This document shows, in pieces, positions 20,665 through 31,392 of a stretch of 64,000 nt of DNA. Positions within the stretch are counted from its first letter, which is position 1. Each line of letters opens with the position of its first letter. The DNA is from Phanerochaete sordida (Eukaryota > Basidiomycota > Agaricomycetes > Polyporales > Phanerochaetaceae). The translations under genes were made by a program, and so were the position numbers. The notes beneath the pieces are model-generated. The model searched no databases, was not told where the DNA came from, and saw only the letters and a list, made by a program, of their open reading frames with translations. The stretch covers positions 310,001 to 374,000 of the forward strand of contig BPQB01000020.1 of the NCBI GenBank assembly GCA_019973155.2, written 5' to 3'.

Positions 20665-21886
20665 TCACTCCTCGTCTCGTACAATCCTGATCCTTGTCGT
20701 CCCGCGCACAACATCATCCCCCTCCCTGCCCCTCTTCGCGAACCACGTCGCCCACGTGACGCCCTCAACACTCGGTAAATACGCCGCAAGCACGGCGGCC
20801 GCGCGCACCTCCGCGTCCCTCACCGGCCCCGCGAGCGGCGCGCACGCGGCGCACGCGTCGGGCCCGAACGGCGGGGGCGCGCCGGGCGGCGGCGGGAAGC
20901 GGAAGTCGCCCGCGTGCGCGAGGTGCGCGTGGAAGAGCGGCAGCGGGGAGAGGTGCACGCCGAGCTCGAGGTGGCGCAGGACGTGCAGCGGGGCGAGCGC
21001 TGCGCCGAAGGCGTGCTGCGCGCGCACACGTATCATCAGTGAGTATATGCGCATAAATGTAGTAGAGAAAGGAAAGGAGAGGGTACCGCGAGGTGCTCCG
21101 CGCTGCAAAACTCGTTCGGCACAGGCGAGTGCAGTGCCGCGCTGCCGGCGTCGTCGTAGCAGTTCCAGCAGCAGTCCGGCGCGAGGCGGTCCGCGACGCG
21201 CAGCACGAGCGTGCGCAGGTGCGGGCAGTGCGCCGCGGCGAGCGCGAGGAGGGGCGGCGTGAGCGAGGGGAGCAGGCGCAGCTCGAGGTGCGTGAGCGAC
21301 GCGGGCGCGTGCGCGAGCAGGCGCGCGGCGGAGGTGTGGTGCGTGCGCGGGCCCTCGGCGTAGAAGTCGATGGTGAGCGTGTGCAGGTGTGTGAAGGACG
21401 CGAGGTGGGAGGTGTTGGCGTAGAGCGCGGTCGAGACGGCGTCGAGTGTCCTGCGGGGATGGTTATATGCGCGTGTATGCGGTTTAGGGTCGCCCGAAAG
21501 CGCGGGAGCAAGGCAAGACGGACCGTGCCCACGAGCGCACACCGAGAATCTGGCAGAGCGTGGCCCAGTGCGCCTTGGAGCGGACGACGAGCAGCGAGAA
21601 GTACTGTCGGAAGGCGATGAGGCGGAACTGGCGGCTAGCAAGCGAGAAGTTCTCTATCGTCGGAAAGAATGGGTGGTCAAGCAGCATGAAGGCGACGATG
21701 TAGTCGAGAATCTCAATCGGCAGGTAAGGCAGGCTTTTCTAGACGCACAGATGAGCCTAGCACATCAGATATGTGCGCATATATGCGGCGAATTACCTTG
21801 AGATTCGGTTTGGCGAAGCGCGACTCGGATTTCGGAGAGTTTGTCGACGGAGCAGCGCGCAGACGAGCAAGGAGCAGGGGAGCCAT
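20665..21886 (-). CDS. F-box protein with leucine-rich C-terminal region
   Basis: Four exons give about 340 aa. After a short basic N-terminus (MAPLLLARLRAAP...), the F-box-like motif reads LPYLPIEILDYIVAFMLLDH, then FSLASRQFRLIAFRQYFSLLVV and HWATLCQILGVRSWAR. This is typical of the large Agaricomycete F-box families that recruit substrates to SCF ubiquitin ligases. The rest contains LRR-like segments (FTHLHTLTIDFY, LTHLELRLLPSLTPPLLALA, LRTLVLRV, LRHLELGVHLSPLPLF). The intron before TLDAVSTAL needs the GT inside GCACGGTCC to keep frame. All three introns share a GCGCATATA-like motif. A decayed copy of this gene's 5' part lies 2.2 kb to the right in the same orientation. Confidence 0.72.
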
Positions 21887-22214
21887 CCTAGAGACCAGTA
21901 GACACCAGGGCAAGACAGAGAAAGAGCAGATGGCGGTCAAGAGCAAGTTCTTTGGAGGGTGAGTTGGCGAGAGCGGCGCCAGAGGAGCAGATGGCAGCAG
22001 CGGAGAAGCGCCGCGGCGAATCACCGGCACCATCTGCCGGAGACGCCGGCTTCGTGGCGTCGCTTCGGACAAAGGGCCGAGACCTGCCGAGACATCTTCG
22101 TGAAGCCACGCAACATTTCCAGGACATCTTGTACGATATTTCCAGCATTTATAGCGCGTACATCAAACTATTAATTAAACCCAGGCTCCAGACAGAAGCA
22201 AAACCAGACACCAA
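21887..22214. other. Upstream flank of the F-box gene
   Basis: This DNA is part of the segment duplicated at 24.1-24.3 kb: the string CCGGAGACGCCGGCTTCGTG occurs in both. No separate gene is supported. Confidence 0.4.
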
Positions 22215-23117
22215 TCACGAGAAGCGTCCACACCACTGGCAGAACAAGAAGCGGCCTTTGACTTTAGCGGGCTTCGTCCGGGGCCTCCAGTCGACCTGAG
22301 TCCACTGTGCCTCGATACACTGCGCATTATCGACGGCGTGTGTAGGAGGCTCCGACTCGAGGGCTGCGTGAGCGACAGATACAGTGGTGGGGTTCGACTT
22401 CACCGGCAGGCTTGCTTCTGGAATGCGTTTCTTGAGGTAGGCTCAGACACGGGAGCGATGGCCTCGGAGGTCGTTGCACTGGTGATGGCGGGCTCAAAGT
22501 GAGATCGGGATCCTCAGAAGCAGTAGCAGCAGCCTCGAACCGCTCGTCGACACTACTAGCGTCGACGAGTGGTTCGAGGGTGTCGTGTGCTGCTCGTCGG
22601 CGCCGGTGTCGACGGTGATAACCACCTTCTTCACGGTCTGCCGCTGGTCTGCAGACCGCGCTTCTTGCTCTTCGACATCCGGGTCGTCGTCGCGTCTGCA
22701 GATGCTACCGGGTAGGCGACCTCGATGACTGGGAGACGCACGACCGCGGACTACGGCTCGTCGGCGTCGGACTCGAGGATGGGCTGCGGCGGGGTTGGGT
22801 GCCATGTCGAAGAGACGACGGCCGGCTGGGGCTTCTGGCCTCTCGACTTGCGCTTCGTGTTTTTGAACGACGCAGAACGTGTCTGTGGGACAAGAGCACC
22901 AGCACGGTGTACACAGGTGAGAAGCGAGACTGAACTTGAAACACACCAAGAGCAGATCGCGAGGTCGACAACGGAGGCATTGATGCCGAGCTGTGCTTGC
23001 CAGGACGAGGTACACCTCGGCGTCAACGTCTCCGCCGTCGAAGTCCCCGGTGCGCGCACGGCGGGCGCGCTGGTTCGCGAAGGAGTCGATGGGTGCGGAT
23101 GTTGCCGCTATGGTCAT
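22215..23117 (-). other. Unresolved gene-like region
   Basis: Several minus-strand frames have protein-like composition: KNTKRKSRGQKPQPAVVSST and PQPILESDADEP around 22.8 kb, and QVDWRPRTKPAKVKGRFLFC ending at a stop at 22215. They lie in different frames, and I could not connect them with a single set of GT-AG introns. This could be a real multi-exon gene of unknown function or a decaying one. Confidence 0.3.
22533..22579. repeat. Long perfect-type inverted repeat (hairpin)
   Basis: CCTCGAACCGCTCGTCGAC and GTCGACGAGTGGTTCGAGG form 19-bp arms with a single mismatch around a 9-nt loop. Confidence 0.7.
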
Positions 23118-23739
23118 GCAGTACGCTCATTAGGGAAGAGGGAGGTTGGCATCGCGACGAATACCGCGGTGAGCGAATCTACGTTGCGGTTATGCTCTGG
23201 CCACGTCGCCGGGGCACAAACTCAAGTGAAGGATTTGGAATCTACGACGTGGTTATGTGTGGTCAGACCACATACCCTCACCGTAGATCCCCCGCTGCTG
23301 GAGCGGAAGGGCTCGAGACGGAGACGGACGCTTGCGGAGACGAGGGGGCGATGTTGCTGCTGTCGAGGCGGGCGTGAAGGTGGGGGTAGCGGACAGAGAC
23401 GCGTCATGGTTCGAGTCCAGCCTTTATACCTACCCCGATCGTCCCCCTCGGTTCCCACGCCGAAGTGTCCGGGTTTGGAAAACAGACCCAAGTTCCAGTC
23501 CTGGAAAGGGTCGCAGCCAAGATTAGCTCGCAAATACGACGCTATTTTCTCGAGCACACACGTGAGGGGAGCCTTATTGAAGCATGTAGTTATAAAGCGG
23601 CGCCATAGCACCCTCGGGTGCGGGAACGGCTGGTGGCGGCGAGTGGCGCATGGACTGCTTTTCGAGGGACGCCGTAGCATGCCTATCACAGAGGGAGAGC
23701 CTCCTACGGGGAACGAGAGATAATATGCGAGTGTATGCG
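23118..23739. other. Intergenic between unresolved region and F-box relic
   Basis: Long frames exist on both strands (for example plus 22725-23723), but none shows motifs or plausible start context. The 3' part probably belongs to the duplicated segment. Confidence 0.3.
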
Positions 23740-24300
23740 CTCCCGGAGGCGGAGAGCGGCAAGGCGGGACGGACCCTGCCCAGGTGCGCACACCGGGGAT
23801 CTGGCATAGCTTGCCCCAGTGCGACTTGAAACGGACGACGGGCGGAACTATCTGAAGGCGATGAGGCAAAAATGGCGGCTGGCGAGATGAGCATTCGATT
23901 GTTGGGAAGCTTCCGAAGAACAGATGGGCGAATAGCACGAAGGCAACCATGTAGTCGAGAATCTCGGTAGAGCCGAAGTTTCTACAAGCACAAATGAGAT
24001 TTTGTGGGCGAGTCGGAGACAGGTCTTTCGGCGGAGCAGCAAGCAGACGAGCAAGGGGCCATCCTAGGGACCAGCAAGAACCAGAGCGAGCCAAAGCCAG
24101 AGCATATGCAGGTCAGGAGCAAGTTTCTCGGAGGGTCAGTTGAGCAGAGCGAGGCCAGAGGAGCAGCAGAGAACGAACCGGGCGCTGGCATCAGAAATGC
24201 CGCCGCGGCGGATCACGACCTGCCGGAGACGCCGGCTTCGTGGCGTCGCTTCGGAGAAAGCGCCGGGAGTTCTCGTGGTTCGTCCTTCTGCTCTTCCTTC
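23740..24300 (-). pseudogene. Truncated, frame-broken copy of the F-box gene
   Basis: Minus-strand fragments closely match the gene at 20.7-21.9 kb: EILDYMVAFVLFAH (intact: EILDYIVAFMLLDH), FKSHWGKLCQIPGVRTWAGS (intact: SKAHWATLCQILGVRSWARS) and an upstream TDPPRNLLLTCICSGFGSLW (intact flank: THPPKNLLLTAICSFSVLPW). The copy lacks the leucine-rich part and the frame is interrupted between the F-box pieces. The similarity extends into the 5' flank, so this was a genomic duplication and not a retrocopy. Confidence 0.7.
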
Positions 24301-24722
24301 CACGCACAAACTGCTGATGGTATCACCCACCTGCTCAGCTGTCCAAAGCTTGGTGTAGCCGCTCCTCAACGTAGCCGGCCATGCTTTTCATCTCTTGATG
24401 AGGGAATAGCGGATCGGCGTCGACTGCACCCGAGTCAAAAATTGGCAGACTCGGATAAGGCCCGCGGTCATGGTATATTTATGTGTTTGCTTTTCTAAAA
24501 AGGAAATACAAGTAGGATGTATATCCTCATGGACACATATATGGATGCTATATCTCTTCCTTCTGTATCGTGCGAGAGGCCGCATCGTAATGACTTATTG
24601 ATGTCGAGCTTGCTTGATATCTTTCTCCAAGCATCGTAACCTAGACGATGCGCTACGAGCATGAGGCTTTCATCAACACGCGCACGGCCGCAAGAACACA
24701 GCCGTCCAACCCACCTCTGCAC
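24301..24722. other. Intergenic
   Basis: An AT-richer stretch between the F-box relic and the next gene's 3' end. No gene supported. Confidence 0.3.
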
Positions 24723-26015
24723 TCACTCCCGCCCGGCAGGCTCGCGCACCCTCGGCCCCGCCGCAAACACCCCCCTCGCCCACCGCAGCACCGCCTCCCT
24801 CACGCCAGATCGCACGCCGTGCGCTTCAGCCCGAGGCCGCCGCTTGCGCAGCACCGCGCGCCGCTTCGACTCCTCGGCTGGGATCCCGATCGCGGCGCAG
24901 AGCGTGCAGCCTGACGTGCACACCGCCGGCGCCGCGTGGCGCGGCGCGCAGAGCGGGCAGCGCGTCGCCTTGCGCAACGGGGAGGTGGTGCTCGAGGGGC
25001 TGGGCGGGGAGGTCGGAGAGGGTGAGGACGAGGATGTGGCGGCGGCGGTGAGTGTGGAAGATGACGGCGACTCGCCTGGCCAGCCGGGTGCCGCGTCCTT
25101 GTTGTCCATGGAGGTATTGCGTGGCGCGTCCCCGCCAACATCGATCCAATCGCTGCCTTCTGTACCAGCCGCAGCAGCGTCCGCACGCGCTGCGTCGCCC
25201 GCCTCGCGCGCCGCCTCCGCCGCCCGCGCCTCAGCAATAACCTGCTCCGCAGCAGTCACGCCGCGCTCACGCTCCTGCTCGCGCAGCGCCGCGCCCGCCA
25301 TGTAGCGCGCAATATACTCGACGAGCGGCACGTTCTCCAGCGCGCGGGCGGGGCGACCGCCCTCGAGCCGCACGAACCGCAGCGGCGACGCGGCCTCTAG
25401 TTCTGGCTCGGACTCGGGCTCGCGTTCTGGCATAACATTGCCCGCGAACGGGTGCGCGATCGGTAGGCGTGCGTCGGGCGCGCGGCGCGCGTGCGGCGTC
25501 GCGAAGCGGACCTCGGAGGCGCGATAGCTCGCATGCAGGTCCGCGAGCGAGGCGTGCGTACGGTGGCGGGGCGGCGGCGTGGGTGGCGGCGTCGGCGGCT
25601 GCGGCGGTGAGTGGGAGAGCGTGTGGGCGCTGCGCGCGGTGCGGAGGTGCGTGCGTGCGGCTGGCGTCTGAGTCTGGGTCTGCGTTTGCGGCGGGAGCGT
25701 CGAGGAGGCCCAGGTGCAGGGTGTGCGCGCGCCGGCGGAGGGGCTGCGGCCGCGGGCTGGGCGGGGCGCTGTCAGCGGGCGGCGGCGTGGCGGGGGCGGT
25801 GTGTACGTACGGGAGCCGCGCAGGGACCAGGTACTGTGGCGGGAGCGGAGGCTGCGGCTGCGCGTGGACAACGTTGGGGATGGTGATCTCGACGAGGAGG
25901 CGGTGGAATAGTTGTCGGGAGTGTTGGACACGGGAAGCGGGTCCAGGAGGAAGTTGAACATCGGCGGGTCGGCGTCGAAGCCGTTGGTGTTGTATGCCTG
26001 GCTGAAGGCGTCCAT
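24723..26015 (-). CDS. Hypothetical low-complexity protein with a C-terminal Cys cluster
   Basis: A single open frame of 430 aa on the minus strand. It starts MDAFSQAYNTNGFDADPPMF; the first 200 residues are Ser/Pro/Thr/Arg-rich and include PPQPPTPPPTPPP-type runs. A better-ordered middle part (about 205-260) reads PLRFVRLEGGRPARALENVP and VEYIARYMAGAALREQERE and looks helical. The C-terminal part has CPLCAPRHAAPAVCTSGCTL followed by another Cys, a possible zinc-binding knuckle (C-x2-C...C-x3-C-x2-C), and a basic tail. I do not recognise a family. GC content is very high, so a long frame alone is weak evidence. The ordered middle and Cys pattern are what support a gene. Confidence 0.55.
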   Translation of the reverse strand: MDAFSQAYNTNGFDADPPMFNFLLDPLPVSNTPDNYSTASSSRSPSPTLSTRSRSLRSRHSTWSLRGSRTYTPPPPRRRPLTAPRPARGRSPSAGARTPCTWASSTLPPQTQTQTQTPAARTHLRTARSAHTLSHSPPQPPTPPPTPPPRHRTHASLADLHASYRASEVRFATPHARRAPDARLPIAHPFAGNVMPEREPESEPELEAASPLRFVRLEGGRPARALENVPLVEYIARYMAGAALREQERERGVTAAEQVIAEARAAEAAREAGDAARADAAAAGTEGSDWIDVGGDAPRNTSMDNKDAAPGWPGESPSSSTLTAAATSSSSPSPTSPPSPSSTTSPLRKATRCPLCAPRHAAPAVCTSGCTLCAAIGIPAEESKRRAVLRKRRPRAEAHGVRSGVREAVLRWARGVFAAGPRVREPAGRE

Positions 26016-28186
26016 CGCCTGTGTTGTTGGTATCTCGCTGGGGATAGTCGCGCTTGGGACGGGTTCTGCGGTCGGAATATCAGTGCAGTGAGCAAGTTCA
26101 ACTTGAGAGGCAAAATCAACAGAGCCGACCCCCGTGGTAAACGCTATACAGCACTGACTAATATGGGCTGTTCCTTGTTAGGCGCGCCTGCACCGTCGGC
26201 GTATCTCCCGTCGCCCATCAGCTTGAGACGCTTGACCAGCCTCGCCCTGCGCGCTGGGCGCAGTCAGCAAGCTAACAGCCGAGACACTTGGGCGGGTGCT
26301 CACCGAGGTCGGGATGAGGCCGACTGTGGCCTCGACGGTGTCAGGCGCCGGGTGATCGTCCAGCTGCGCGCCCTGCGCGCCCTGGTGAGACTCTTGGCGC
26401 TGTGATGCGCGCTGTAGCCTTCGTCATTGTTGTGGTCATTGGGCGGACCATAGCCTGGTACGGCCATTGCACCCGCCCGACAGAGACGGACGCTGAGACC
26501 AGGCAGAGCCCGGTGTGTAGACAACAGAAACACTGTCACAGTTCCTGCCTGCATTTTCCCCGATCCAAACGCGACGATTTGTTTGCGAGTAGAATTCCTA
26601 CATGCTAAGGCGTTGTAGGCGTTGTTGAAGATCATATTTCGCTAGAGCAGCATTTGTAGCCGAGGTGCATGAGCGGACGCCCACAGCCAGGAATCTAGAC
26701 ATAGCCGACGACAAAAGAGGTACAATCGTGGAGTATCTTAGATGGAGTTACAGACCGGTCAATATACTGTCGATCGTTCTGGAGACGTAGCGTGAGAGCG
26801 AAGCATCGGTTGCCAGACGGAATACAAAGCCGGAGCGGAACAGTAGCTGAAGAACCTCCGGATAGACAGAAAGCGGGAGCAAGCAGAGACCAAGTCCCGT
26901 ACCCACAAAGAAGCCATCGCTCATTCGCAGCAAGAGCAAACACAATACAGGTAGACGACAAGGACAGAGGACAAGAAGTCGACAGCAGAACCCGAGCTCA
27001 AGCACAGATCTCGCAAAACGACGGCTTCTCAGAGGAATAAGCTAGTTGCTTCTCGGACAAAGGCCGATCCTCTGAGGACTTCGCGTTGAACCTGGGCTTC
27101 GATACGTCAGTAGAATGGATCGCATAAGGAGTCGTACCTGGTCCGAGCACCTGCAATCGATTCGTGAGCTGCAGAAAGGTACGAAGCACGCCTTCGGATC
27201 TTGCTTGGCTGCTTCCTGTCCTGTTACGTCTGAGCGGTCGTCAATAGTTCTGCTGGCAGATCGTCGACCGCCACTACTACACTTGGGACGACGTCAAGTT
27301 GGCACTTACACGTCTTATCTCCGAAGGCAAATGCACAATCCCACCGCTGAACCGGCCAAATAGTCCTGGCACGCGCTGCATGAAGAACGGCGCCATACCG
27401 AAAGCACGAGAGCTGCAGCAAGTCAGCCGAAGGCGTTTTCGCGTATGGAAAGCGCAATCGGCTGACTTTCGCCAGCTCGCTGCCTGGCGCGTGGTCCCCG
27501 GGAGTGTGCACGAGGCCCTGTTAGCAAGATCCAGCCTTGCTTGCGGGGCTGTATGGACGGAGGGCCTGGGGGCCTCTGGGGCTGGCTGGATGGTGAGGGA
27601 GAGGAAGGAAGGAGTGGCGAGGGCGGGAACCTTCGTGCATCGCTTATCGCAGATTCGCATCGGTCCGGGATGCCACGTGGAAGTCGCCACGTGACCTCCC
27701 GAGCACCATCGTCGCGACTCGCGACCTTGCACAAATTTTCGACGAGGCATTCCAACTCGCAAACCAGAAAGAATTCGGTGCGTCGCCAGAAATGCGGCGG
27801 TGATTTTAGCATTCGAAACGAAAGCGTCCGAGCGCGGTCGAGCGCGTACAAAGCGCAAGGCGACGCGACGTAAGTACTCCAGTGTCCATACGGTTGCCAC
27901 CTGGCACCTGTCCAGCCACTCGTTCGGATCGACGAGCGATACAGCACATCCATAGTCTAAATGTCCAAGATCCTCCCTTTTGCTCCCCCTGCAGGTCGCT
28001 TCGAAGAGCTATCGACCAGCCCAGCGCACTGCGCTGTATGATGCGCCAGGTCTAGCCCTCTTCCGGACGCAGCTGCCTTTTCCTCCGGGCGAGCCATGTA
28101 TGCTGCCCTCTAGGCTGGTCTGCGCCGTGTACGACCGTCTATTGCGGTATCTTCATCAGTCCACTATCCTTCTCCGTTTTCTTCGT
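26016..28186. other. Unresolved 2.2-kb stretch
   Basis: No gene could be built. Some minus-strand fragments look protein-like (SSEDRPLSEKQLAYSSEKP, ending at 26998; DVVPSVVVAVDDLPAELLTT, ending at 27224) and a plus frame runs 27299-27694. They do not join into one model. The 10-bp inverted repeat AGTCAGCCGA / TCGGCTGACT occurs at about 27420 and 27456. Confidence 0.3.
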
Positions 28187-29193
28187 CTAATCGACGTCCG
28201 ATAGGTCCCGTTTCCGCGACGCGCGGAGCCAGGCCTTGGGCTTCCCGAGGCTGAGCTTCACCCTCTTCCATTGCGGGTTCAGCTTGTGCGGCAGCGCGCA
28301 CGCGACGAGGTCGAGTAGAAGCTGCTTGCGGAGGAACCTCGCCTTCGCGGTGCCCTCTGCAGGTTCGGCGGTCCTTTCGACACGGGGCTTCTTCGCCGCT
28401 ACGAACGCTTCAACCCCTGGCCTCTCCTCTGGTGCGCTCGACAGTTCCGCTAACACCTCACTGCTCCTCTCGCTGATCGCTTCCTCGACGTCGATCGCGG
28501 ACAGCGGCGGCTCCGGCATCGGCGCGGGGACGCCCTCCGCGAGCGGGCGGTACTTCTTCTGCGACTCCTCGAGGATGTCGCGGATCGTGTCCTGGAAGGC
28601 GTCGAAGGTGTAGTGTGCGCGGATCTGCGCGACGTAGTGCGAGAACACGGCGTCCCGCTCCGCGGCCGGCACCTCGCCGGCGGCGGCCGTGGGAAGTGCG
28701 CGCTTGGGCGTGGGGGCGGGCTCGCGGGCGGGGGGCGCGAATACTCTGGGCGCGACGTCGACGACGGCCTCGAGCACAGGCTCTTCGAGCAGTTGCGGTT
28801 CGATACTCTCGATCCCCTTCTCCAGAGCAGCCTGCACAAGCTTATCGTCAGCCTGTCGAAGCGCCACCATTCGCACAAAGAAGTACGCACCTCCTTCTCC
28901 TGCTGGATCAACAGCTCGATCTCGTCGTTCACGAGCGTCAAGTCGTCGTCGCTCATGCTCTGCGTCGAGCCCTTCGAGAGGCGCGTGCGCAGGCGCGGCG
29001 GCGGGCGCGGGGCGGGCAGCCGTGGCGCGGCGACGCCGCCCTTGAGCGCGTACGCCGCGCGCGCCTCGCGGAAGCGCGTGCGGTCCCGCGTCGCGAGGAT
29101 CGTGAAGAGGTCGCTGTACTCGACGTTTGCGAGGTGGCGGAGGCCGGGCGCGGGTGCGGGCTCGCCGGTGAGAATCGTTTCTGGCATCGACAT
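28187..29193 (-). CDS. Conserved hypothetical protein, family with the gene at 43.7 kb
   Basis: Two exons joined across a 59-bp intron (boundary at LIQQEKE/AALEKG) give about 315 aa. Near the N-terminus, LANVEYSDLFTILATRDRTR, and at the very C-terminus, KPKAWLRASRKRDLSDVD, can be aligned with the protein encoded at 43,696-44,712 (YREFFAILRSGDASQYSRAR; GRAWLKSKKRTFTDVDE). The middle also shares a helical block (FDAFQDTIRDILEESQKKYR versus LESLRDVVRAFIRDSQETHV) and a QLLLDLVA / QLIKDLLS block. The rest is acidic and Pro/Ala-rich. I know no function. The conserved basic-acidic C-terminus and helical centre suggest a nuclear or regulatory role, but that is guesswork. Confidence 0.75.
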
Positions 29194-30101
29194 TTCGTTG
29201 TGCTTCTGCGCTTTGGGTGTCGAGCTGATGCGTGCGCTTGCAGGGGACAGACAGGTGGGTGCGCGGGTCGCTGCGAGTGGTGACGGTGGCAGCGAGCGGT
29301 GGAGGGTGGAGGAGAGAGCGGGGACGAGTGTGCCCGCTGATACGTTTACCGCCACATCGCGCTTCCTGCTGTGTGGGCGTGTTTGGCGGCCGGCGTGCAG
29401 GGTCGCTGCGGAGCGCGCGCCGCTCGTCTTGCCACGGCTCGCTTTTGTGTGCACGCGCGGTACGTCGTGCGCTCCCACCGCGTACAATTGCCCTGCGCGA
29501 CCCCTCCCACCTCCCAGCTCAGCTCCCCCTCCTAGACAAGCGATAAAAGCGGCCTCGCGACCCGCCCGCCGCACCGCCCGCCGGGGGCACTGCATGCAAA
29601 CGCCGCCGGGGCACCGTGCTGACCCGATGACGCATCAGCCCCGGGACGTGCGTGTGTCCGCTGGCAGAACCCTGCCCACACGCGGCGCCCGGCGCGCGGT
29701 CTCGCCCCGTCCACGGGTCCTCGTGCTGCCTACGTAGCTGCGGCGCGGACGCCTCGAGGACGGGCGGGAGGCCGCCTGGGTGGTGCGTGCGTGCTGTGTG
29801 GGGTGCGCTGACGCATTCAGGTACGGGTGTTGCTGCGATGTTGCGATCCTGTTCTCAGGACGCTTCTCGGTGCAGATGGTTGGTTATCAATTTCCGAGCC
29901 GCCTTTTTACAATCCATAGGTCGCCCTAATGCTGTTGGTGAACAACTCGTTCGCCGTCGCCGGCATGCACCCGCCCATCCACGTCAATTGTATATTCAAG
30001 CTGCAGCACGACTTGTTGTACATTTCTGACAGATTCACAACTATTGTTACACAGACATTGGGCGTTTACAAGCCGCATCTTCGACAGTAATCGGTACGTG
30101 T
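29194..30101. other. Intergenic
   Basis: The 5' flank of the conserved hypothetical gene, very GC-rich on the left. A plus-strand frame across 28613-29737 is a high-GC shadow of that gene and its flank. No gene supported. Confidence 0.35.
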
Positions 30102-31392
30102 TCAAGCATCTCGGTTGCGCGGAGGGAACCTCTTGATGATGTTGTCTGCTGCGCGGATGGCATAGCAGATCGACGTGAGCGTTGGATTCGCCGCGAAGCC
30201 GGTCTCAATAACGTTGTTGCCTGCAACGTCATCAATCTCTGTACCACACCCTCATCGCACGACAAAACGTACCGCCTACATAGAGGTTGTCGAAGTTATG
30301 GACCTTGCAGTGCGTGTTCGCGACAGTCTTGTTGGCATTCAGGCTGCCAGAGACGAGCTGTGAGCAATGAAGGTAGCAGGACAGAACAGACCTACCCAGC
30401 ACGAGTGGTACCAGCGAGATGCAGCGCAAGGCCGGGGGTCATGAACTGCGGCTCTGAGCCAGGGAGGTACCCGCCGATCTTGAGCGCGATGCTGCACATG
30501 CTGCGGCGCCAGTCAATAATTCCCCAACGCTATTTTTCAGGCTCTTTTTTTTTTGGGATACGCACTCGTCCATCATGCGGCGCGCCCGCACGCGGTCGCT
30601 CTCACTCATCGCGGAGCGGAACGTTGGCTGTGGCATGCCGTACGCGTCGCTGTAGCCGCGCTGGAAGACGAGCTCGTTCGCCTCCTGCGGCTGCGTGTAG
30701 CCGAAGAAGCGGAAGTCGACGATCACGCGCGTGTCCATGTTCTCCGCGACCGCGCCGTACAAGAATGCGTCGCGGTGAATCTGGGAATGTGCTCAGCGAG
30801 GCGGCGGCTGGGAGCGTCAGTCACCAGTGAGGACGGACCTGCACGTGCCATGGGTGCTCCTCTGTGAACTTGATCGTCACCTGCGGCTCCGGGTCGCTGC
30901 ATACACCGAGCGTGAGTAAGACGTGGAGCGATGAGGAGCAGAGCACACCAGAAGGGGATCGGGATCGGGTCATTCGGGTACTTGGTCTTATGGTTGTTGA
31001 CCGCCACCCTCTACCAGTGCGGTGTGTCCGACCAGTGCGGATTCTTGACAACCTTCATGAGCGACGAGTCAAGTACGACCTAGCAGTTGAAGCTCATGCT
31101 CGAGCGTAGTTAGTACTCGAACTGGGATGCAATAAGAGGGTGTACATACGGCTGCTCAGTGATGTACTTGCCCCGTTGAACCGGTCTCACGTCAAAATGG
31201 TTGAGATATGCGTGTCAGACTCAGCATGTGATTTCTTTCTGTTGGTTTGAGCCTCATCGCAACCAGCAATGACCACCTATAATAAGTTAAGTCAGCTCTA
31301 CATTCACAAAGCATCGTCGACCGCAATAAATGAAAAAAAACCTCTTCATCTACGACCTCGTTGGGGCCACAAGTGGTAGTTTGTAAAAGCAT
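30102..31392 (-). pseudogene. Internally deleted pyranose 2-oxidase copy
   Basis: The first codons (MLLQTTTCGPNEVVDEE at 31392) resemble the start of the intact gene at 37,462 ([15 protein letters not shown]). The sequence then lacks the FAD Rossmann motif, the flavin-attachment motif and about 300 residues. It resumes with [77 protein letters not shown] and [20 protein letters not shown], stopping at 30102. A poly-T/poly-A run sits at the exon end near 30545, where the intact copy has MMDEC. Without the FAD domain no oxidase can be made. The two copies are tandem, same strand, about 4 kb apart. Confidence 0.85.

Noticed and set aside
28613..29737. 374-aa plus-strand frame
   Set aside because: GC-driven shadow of the conserved hypothetical gene and its promoter.
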